Shown here: positions 7,209 to 9,049 of the stretch, piece by piece | Position numbering within the stretch: the stretch's first letter is position 1 | Layout of the letters: each line of letters begins with the position of its first letter | Assembly (NCBI GenBank): GCA_015258485.1 | Contig: JABZIF010000037.1 | Location: 1 to 9,049 of the forward strand | DNA length: 9,049 nt | Reading direction: 5' to 3' | From: Atopobiaceae bacterium | GTDB lineage: Bacteria > Actinomycetota > Coriobacteriia > Coriobacteriales > Atopobiaceae | Position numbers and translations under genes: made by a program | The notes under the pieces: model-generated | Database searches by the model: none | Seen by the model: only the letters and a program-made list of their open reading frames with translations | What the model was told of the DNA's origin: nothing

Positions 7209-8324
7209 TTACATTCCCATATAACCAACATGACCCAAACCTGCAGTACAAGCATACAAGGTCATTATAATAATTGAGAAAAATGCCCCGTTAATAATGC
7301 CCGACAAAAAAGCATTTGCAAAACTTCTCCACCAACCAATGTTCATCTTAATTCCGCCTGCAATAATATTTCTTACCCCAAAGAAGATGAGCGGAATCAA
7401 GATAATTGCAAAAAGAGGTGCCCTTAGGTTTAAAACAACAAAAAAGAGAAGCATTGCTGCAATACCAATAAGACGAGCACCAGCTTTCTGCTGTAAGGAA
7501 AGTTGTTCAGAAGGAACTTTTATCGTAACGATGAAATCTCCTGTAGCAGATCCGTTTGTTCCAGCATTACCCTTTCCCTTCATTCTAATTTGATCACCAT
7601 CATGAGAATTGGCAGGGATATCTATAGTAAGTTCTGAAGCGGACAACACTCTACCAGCACCACCACAAACTTCACAAGGATCTTGTACTACATGTCCTGT
7701 ACCTTCACATTCAGGGCAGTCAAGTTGAATTCGCCCGACACCAAACAATGAAGACAAGTCAACATCAATATGACCTGTTCCTTTACAAGTTGGACAAGTG
7801 GCGGCTTCTGCTTTATGTTGAGAACCTTTACCTCCACATGCTTCACATGATACATATCGCTGATAGGTAATACCTTTCTTTACTCCATTTTTAGCATCAG
7901 AATCGCTTAAGGTAATATCGTAAGAAATATCAGCTCCCGTTTGTGGCTTATACGCACGAGATCGGCCACGAGAACTAGAAGTCCAGCTTGAAAAGTCAAT
8001 ATTGCCAAATGGAAATCCACCATCAAATGGCCAGTCACCATAATTACCATACGACGTACCACCCGGATACCCCGATGGCCCATAACCACTGCCAAAGAAA
8101 GAGCCACTTCTCATTGCATCGTAGCGGCGGCGTTTCTCGGCATCTGAAAGAACAGCATACGCCTCAGAAACTTCCTTAAAACGCTCTTCAGCATCAGGTT
8201 CTTTATTTACATCAGGATGAAGTTTACGAGCTTTAGTTTGAAATGCTTTTCTAATTTCTTCAGCTGTAGCGGACTCAGAGACACCAAGAATGGCGTAATA
8301 GTCCTTTTCATTCATAGCAGCCAT
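7209..8324 (-). CDS. DnaJ-like protein with C-terminal membrane segments
   Basis: This is a 371-residue J-protein of unusual build. The J-domain (about 8-71, HPD at 36-38) should activate a DnaK partner. A Gly/aromatic-rich linker follows (73-125). The zinc finger is intact with four CxxCxGxG motifs (C160/C163, C177/C180, C203/C206, C217/C220). The first C-terminal substrate domain ends at about 270 ([21 protein letters not shown] through [10 protein letters not shown]). The second substrate domain and dimerisation region of normal DnaJ are missing. In their place lie hydrophobic stretches at about 285-300, 302-322 and 335-359, predicted membrane segments. ATG at 8322-8324 is chosen because GGAGAG (8330-8335) lies five bases upstream; the frame extends to a GTG at 8387 but that extension lacks J-domain homology and a binding site. 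A full-length dnaJ follows after 31 bases. Role at the membrane is inferred. Confidence 0.9.
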   Translation of the reverse strand: MAAMNEKDYYAILGVSESATAEEIRKAFQTKARKLHPDVNKEPDAEERFKEVSEAYAVLSDAEKRRRYDAMRSGSFFGSGYGPSGYPGGTSYGNYGDWPFDGGFPFGNIDFSSWTSSSRGRSRAYKPQTGADISYDITLSDSDAKNGVKKGITYQRYVSCEACGGKGSQHKAEAATCPTCKGTGHIDVDLSSLFGVGRIQLDCPECEGTGHVVQDPCEVCGGAGRVLSASELTIDIPANSHDGDQIRMKGKGNAGTNGSATGDFIVTIKVPSEQLSLQQKAGARLIGIAAMLLFFVVLNLRAPLFAIILIPLIFFGVRNIIAGGIKMNIGWWRSFANAFLSGIINGAFFSIIIMTLYACTAGLGHVGYMGM

Positions 8325-8417
8325 AAAATCTCTCCGATTCGACCCATTACAACTTATGATTATGAGAACGTTTGAAAGTGTACCCACTTGTTTTAAAGTT
8401 AATGCAGCGCAAGCACA
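8325..8417 (-). promoter_or_regulatory. Gap between hemW and the dnaJ-like gene with a small inverted repeat
   Basis: This 93-base gap is AT-rich. It holds a perfect short inverted repeat, AAGTG-GGTA-CACTT (8376-8389), and, closer to the gene, A/T-rich hexamers resembling a -10 box (CATAAT, TGTAAT) without a convincing -35 partner. The ribosome binding site GGAGAG of the dnaJ-like gene is at 8330-8335. Neither the CIRCE element of HrcA nor the HAIR element of HspR is visible. The inverted repeat could be an operator, a weak hairpin or chance. The gap is the most likely place for the start of the dnaJ-like to recO operon. Confidence 0.3.
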
Positions 8418-9049
8418 CTACTGACGCAAATCCCAAAGACGGCCATAAAGCTCGTTTCCAAGCAGCCAGCCCTTCTTGGTAGGCCTATATGAAGCCTTAA
8501 TCCTAGAATCTGTCGCATCAACGCATTCTAGTAACTCATCTTGTACACAAGCATCAAACACTTCTTGTAAAGGTAACGCACCAAATACCTGCTCAGACTC
8601 ATACAAAAGCGCAGGCGCAATTGGCTCTGTAAGGCGTACATGGAGCATCAGATCTTCTGCCACAGTCTCTCTGTAGGTCAAAAATTCAACATCAAACTCT
8701 GTCGAGAAAAGCGATACGCCTCCAGCAATTTTCTTTGGAGAATCAAGCACCACAAGTCGAACACGAATAGCGTCTTGTGGTCTCGTTGGCAAAGAGACGT
8801 TTTTCTTTGCCAGCACATCATATTCAGAAGCTGTCAACATACTTGCAGCACTGGTACCTAAACCAAGGTACGACTCACCTGTCCAATACATTTTATTATG
8901 CTTGCAACTTTTCTGGTTACGAGCATAACTTGCAACTTCATAGCGCTCAAACTCAGCTGCTTGAAGCATCTTTGAAGCCGCTTGCATTCGATCTGCCTGC
9001 ACGTCATAAGCATTCCATGGAATGTCTTTATCTTGGGTTTGCTTAGCTA
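8418..9049 (-). CDS. hemW: HemW heme chaperone (radical-SAM HemN-like), C-terminal part
   Basis: HemW is a radical-SAM family protein related to coproporphyrinogen III dehydrogenase (HemN) but acts as a heme chaperone; it was long annotated as HemN. Only the C-terminal 209 residues are visible, and the frame is open to the window edge, so the SAM-cluster region lies outside. The identification rests on the family segment FERYEVASYARNQKSCKHNKMYWTGESYLGLG, which corresponds to the HemW motif around 'CRHN..YW....Y.G.G', and on the HemN C-terminal domain that follows, ending in GWLLGNELYGRLWDLRQ. The usual GAHSY after the glycine motif reads TSAASM here. HemW upstream of heat-shock genes is the common Gram-positive order. 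True HemN cannot be excluded without the N-terminus, but the context favours HemW. Confidence 0.88.
   Translation of the reverse strand, partial: AKQTQDKDIPWNAYDVQADRMQAASKMLQAAEFERYEVASYARNQKSCKHNKMYWTGESYLGLGTSAASMLTASEYDVLAKKNVSLPTRPQDAIRVRLVVLDSPKKIAGGVSLFSTEFDVEFLTYRETVAEDLMLHVRLTEPIAPALLYESEQVFGALPLQEVFDACVQDELLECVDATDSRIKASYRPTKKGWLLGNELYGRLWDLRQ

Noticed and set aside
7297..7593. Plus-strand frame of 98 codons opposite the membrane part of the dnaJ-like gene
   Set aside because: Considered as evidence that the membrane domain might be an artefact, but the minus-strand frame is continuous with the J-domain and encodes clear hydrophobic segments, while the plus-strand product has no features.
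8325..8387. N-terminal extension of the dnaJ-like frame to a GTG at 8387
   Set aside because: The extra 21 residues do not resemble a J-domain start, there is no ribosome binding site before the GTG, and a good one (GGAGAG) precedes the ATG at 8324.
8325..8417. CIRCE or HAIR heat-shock operator
   Set aside because: Neither TTAGCACTC-N9-GAGTGCTAA nor CTTGAGT-N7-ACTCAAG, nor a close variant, is present.

Overview
The window is a compact bacterial housekeeping block in which every supported gene lies on the minus strand, so transcription runs from high to low coordinates. In that order the genes are: hemW (C-terminal part only), a DnaJ-like gene whose product ends in predicted membrane segments, dnaJ, mtaB, phoH, ybeY, dgkA, era, recO, then, after a 134-base gap, rpsO and the first part of pnp. 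No mobile element, CRISPR array, tRNA or rRNA was found, and no gap exceeds about 135 bases.

The gene order resembles two clusters known from Gram-positive bacteria joined together: hemW-hrcA-grpE-dnaK-dnaJ-prmA-rsmE-mtaB and phoH-ybeY-dgkA-era-recO, as in Bacillus. Here hrcA, grpE, dnaK, prmA and rsmE are absent from their usual places. Actinobacteria use a related order (hrcA-dnaJ2-rsmE-phoH-ybeY-era-recO). The mixture, the moderate-to-low GC content by eye and the protein styles suggest a low-GC member of the Actinomycetota, most likely Coriobacteriia of the Atopobium/Olsenella type. This placement is inference and only moderately secure.

From dnaJ-like to recO the genes are packed tightly: two junctions overlap as TAATG (5978 and 3221), and the others are separated by 2 to 31 bases. 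Ribosome binding sites often sit inside the preceding stop region. This points to one operon with coupled translation. Its products cover protein folding (two J-proteins), tRNA modification (MtaB), RNA and 16S rRNA metabolism (PhoH, YbeY, Era), lipid carrier or lipid phosphorylation (DgkA) and DNA repair (RecO). The rpsO-pnp pair continues the ribosome and RNA-decay theme and has its own leader and an intergenic hairpin.

The most unusual gene is the DnaJ-like one at 7209-8324. It has a J-domain, a glycine/aromatic linker and a complete four-motif zinc finger. Its second C-terminal substrate domain and dimerisation region are replaced by about three hydrophobic segments. This would make a type I-like J-protein tethered to the membrane, encoded directly before an ordinary full-length dnaJ.
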